DNA of 6,315 bases from a bacterium (GTDB lineage: Bacteria > Pseudomonadota > Alphaproteobacteria > Rhizobiales > Xanthobacteraceae): assembly GCA_029946075.1 (NCBI GenBank), contig JAQSDT010000147.1, positions 1-6,315 of the forward strand. The letters run 5' to 3'. Position numbers and translations under genes: made by a program. The notes under the pieces were generated by a model. It was not told the DNA's origin, did no database searches, and saw nothing but the letters and a program-made list of their open reading frames with translations. Of the stretch, positions 4,725 to 6,315 are shown one piece after another; positions within the stretch are counted from its first letter, which is position 1; every line of letters begins with the position of its first letter.

Positions 4725-6109
4725 GAGCGTTTCTCCTCGCGCTTCGGCGCGGCGTCCTTGATCAGATAGCCGGTCACCGAACGTTTCTTGTCGAGCCATT
4801 TCTGCGCGGCGTCGCGCACCTGCTCGGCGGTGACGGCGCGAATGCGATCCGGCCAGCTCCTGATATCGTCGATCGACAGCCCGGTCGTGAGCGCACCGCC
4901 ATACCAGCGCGCCAGCATGGCCTGGCTGTCCTGGGCGTAGATCGCCTCGGCGATGAGCTGGGTCTTGACCCGCTCGAGATCCTCCGCTCGGGCGGGGTTC
5001 TGCGCCATGTCCGCGATCACGCCGTCCATCACCTGCTCGATCTGCGCGAATTCGACGCCGGGCTTCGGCGAAACCGAGATCGAGAATTGCGACGGGTCGA
5101 GGGAGGTGCCTTGATAACCGGCGCCGGCGCTGACGGCGAGCGGGCGATCGATCACCAGCGCGCGATAGAGATAGGAGTTCGAGCCGCCGCCCATCAGCTG
5201 CGCGAGAACGTCGAGCGCCGGGCCTTCGCCGGCGGCGGCCGTCGAGGACGACGGAACGAGATAATGGCGCCTGACGCTGGGTTGTTCGACGCGCGGGTCC
5301 GACAGCGTCACCGTACGGGGCGCGGCGGGCGCCGGCTCCTGCGGGCGAACGCGCTGCGCCGGAATGGCCGGCTGCGCGGGGATGCTGCCATAGGCCTTTT
5401 CCACCATCGGGCGGACTTCTTTGGCGTCGACGTCGCCGGCGATCACCAGGATCGCGTTGTTCGGCGCATAGAAGCGCCTGTAGAATGCCAGCGCGTCCTC
5501 GCGGTCGAGCTTCTCGATTTCCTGGCGCCAGCCGATCACCGGCCGGCCATAGGGATGGTTGAGATAGAGCGCCGCCATCATCTGCTCGCCCAGCCGGGCT
5601 TCCGGGTTGTTGGCGACCCGCATGTTGTATTCCTCAAGCACGACGTCGCGCTCCGGCAGCACGTTTTCATCCTTGAGGATCAGGCCGGTCATGCGATCGG
5701 CCTCGAAATCCATCATGCTCGCGAGTTGCTCGCGCGGCACGCGCTGGAAATAGCCGGTGTAATCGACCGAGGTGAAGGCGTTCTCGTTGCCGCCGACCCG
5801 CAGCACGGTTTGGGAAAATTCACCGGCGGGATGTTTTGCCGTTCCCTTGAACATCAGATGTTCGAGAAAATGCGCCAGTCCCGATTTGCCGGGCGTCTCG
5901 TCGGCCGAACCGACCTTGTACCAGAGCATCTGGGTGACGACGGGCGTGCGGCGGTCCGGGATCACGACGACCTGCAGGCCGTTGCCGAGCGTGAAGCTGG
6001 CGGGCCGTTCCGAGGTGACGGTGGTCTGGGCGAAGGCGCTACCGGCGAGTGCGAATGTCGAGAGGAAGGCGGCTGTGAGCGTGGCGGCAAAACGGTGCGG
6101 TGACATCAT
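4721..6109 (-). CDS. Exported M16-family zinc metallopeptidase, catalytic subunit
   Basis: The 462 residues begin with a signal peptide, probably cleaved after AFA (27), so the mature enzyme should be periplasmic. The inverted zinc motif HFLEH gives H80, catalytic E83 and H84; VVLEEYN supplies the third ligand 76 residues on (E160, or E159). FKGT, GGNENAFTSVDYTGYF and the NNAILVIAGDVD segment are typical of bacterial M16B peptidases related to mitochondrial processing peptidase. The M16 C-terminal domain follows from about 200. At the site where the partner has R311 and Y318, this protein has V319 and V326, so it should need the partner for full activity. Two ATGs stand in tandem (6109 and 6106); AGG at 6114-6112 is better spaced for the second, so the start is uncertain by one residue. 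The C-terminal codons for KREEK contain the Shine-Dalgarno of the next gene. The natural substrate is unknown. Confidence 0.95.
   Translation of the reverse strand: MMSPHRFAATLTAAFLSTFALAGSAFAQTTVTSERPASFTLGNGLQVVVIPDRRTPVVTQMLWYKVGSADETPGKSGLAHFLEHLMFKGTAKHPAGEFSQTVLRVGGNENAFTSVDYTGYFQRVPREQLASMMDFEADRMTGLILKDENVLPERDVVLEEYNMRVANNPEARLGEQMMAALYLNHPYGRPVIGWRQEIEKLDREDALAFYRRFYAPNNAILVIAGDVDAKEVRPMVEKAYGSIPAQPAIPAQRVRPQEPAPAAPRTVTLSDPRVEQPSVRRHYLVPSSSTAAAGEGPALDVLAQLMGGGSNSYLYRALVIDRPLAVSAGAGYQGTSLDPSQFSISVSPKPGVEFAQIEQVMDGVIADMAQNPARAEDLERVKTQLIAEAIYAQDSQAMLARWYGGALTTGLSIDDIRSWPDRIRAVTAEQVRDAAQKWLDKKRSVTGYLIKDAAPKREEKRS
4733..4738 (-). promoter_or_regulatory. Shine-Dalgarno for the second M16 gene, inside the first
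   Basis: On the minus strand this reads GAGGAG, 8 bases before GTG at 4724, within the last codons of the upstream gene. It supports the GTG start and, with the GTGA overlap, translational coupling of the two subunits. Confidence 0.8.
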
Positions 6110-6315
6110 GACCTATCTGGCGCGTAATCCGCAAAACTGGCGACCGGCGCGGCGAGCGGAATTCACGCACATGTTGGAAACTAACCCGAACAGACGTTCG
6201 GGGTTCAAGCCGCAGCATCGTACACCGCGGGCGGACCGGCAATCGTCACGAAGGCGAGAGATCAGCTTAACAATTCGCCATGCTCAGTTTTGACGCGTTT
6301 TCTTCGCGCGAACCG
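6110..6315 (-). other. Upstream region of the M16 operon
   Basis: This 206-base stretch precedes the M16 pair and must hold its promoter unless the operon starts beyond the window. I see no convincing paired -35/-10; TTGAAC at 6208-6203 has no good -10 downstream. The far edge (6262-6315) could be the last 17 codons of an incoming minus-strand gene ending in TGA at 6264-6262, but the other minus frames also end nearby and nothing distinguishes them. The inverted repeat at 6183-6205 is the one clear structure. Confidence 0.5.
6183..6205. promoter_or_regulatory. Inverted repeat upstream of the M16 operon
   Basis: AACCCGAAC (6183-6191) and GTTCGGGGTT (6196-6205) pair over 9 bp with one bulged base around the 4-base loop AGAC. 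On the minus strand the weak tail TTAGTTTCC follows, so it could terminate an upstream gene, but the T-run is poor. The core CGAAC-N4-GTTCG also has the form of a two-fold operator. It lies 74 bases before the first M16 start. Confidence 0.5.

Noticed and set aside
4725..4799. Longer start (ATG 4799) for the second M16 protein
   Set aside because: It would place 25 polar residues before an evident signal peptide and lie fully inside the preceding gene. GTG at 4724 has GAGGAG and a GTGA overlap.
5087..6103. Plus-strand open frame of 338 codons antisense to the M16 catalytic subunit
   Set aside because: The minus frame carries a signal peptide and zinc motif; the plus frame has no recognisable domain or ribosome binding site.
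6262..6315. C-terminal end of an incoming minus-strand gene (frame ending in EHGELLS, then TGA)
   Set aside because: Only 17 codons are visible, the other minus frames also end nearby, and no family motif identifies any of them.

Overview
The window is GC-rich, tightly packed chromosomal DNA. Its protein sequences and its palindromic intergenic repeats suggest an alphaproteobacterium of the Bradyrhizobium/Rhodopseudomonas group (Nitrobacteraceae). That placement is an inference from recognition, not from a database search. The window holds six protein genes, no RNA gene, no insertion sequence and no CRISPR array.

Layout from left to right. Positions 1-58 are a palindromic dispersed-repeat unit just past the mutL stop. 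Positions 59-1858 (minus) are mutL, encoding a mismatch-repair protein with an intact C-terminal nicking-endonuclease site. Positions 1859-2072 are a divergent intergenic region with three consecutive hairpins. Positions 2073-2803 (plus) hold a two-gene operon: a 68-residue membrane protein of the YgaP-like transmembrane family (DUF2892) carrying a CPAC motif, joined by an ATGA overlap to a 175-residue ECF-type sigma factor. The sigma gene ends 6 bases from the tail-to-tail end of arfB (2810-3229, minus), a ribosome-rescue peptidyl-tRNA hydrolase. Positions 3246-3337 are a 92-base nested palindrome. Positions 3354-6109 (minus) hold two exported M16-family peptidase genes joined by a GTGA overlap. 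Positions 6110-6315 are non-coding or carry only the very end of an upstream gene, with one strong inverted repeat.

How the genes work together. The M16 pair looks like one heterodimeric periplasmic protease. The upstream protein has the zinc site but lacks the Arg/Tyr pair; the downstream protein has the Arg/Tyr pair but has lost every zinc-site residue. The membrane-protein/sigma pair is the least conventional part of the window. No zinc-finger anti-sigma gene flanks the sigma factor, and the only partner encoded with it is a tiny two-helix membrane protein with a CxxC motif. A non-classical membrane regulator is therefore a reasonable but untested hypothesis. mutL and arfB are conserved housekeeping genes, and the plus-strand pair sits between them.

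I found no large undescribed system. The best leads are the DUF2892-sigma pair with its structured leader, and the palindrome at 3246-3337, whose two arms differ by a compensatory base-pair swap.
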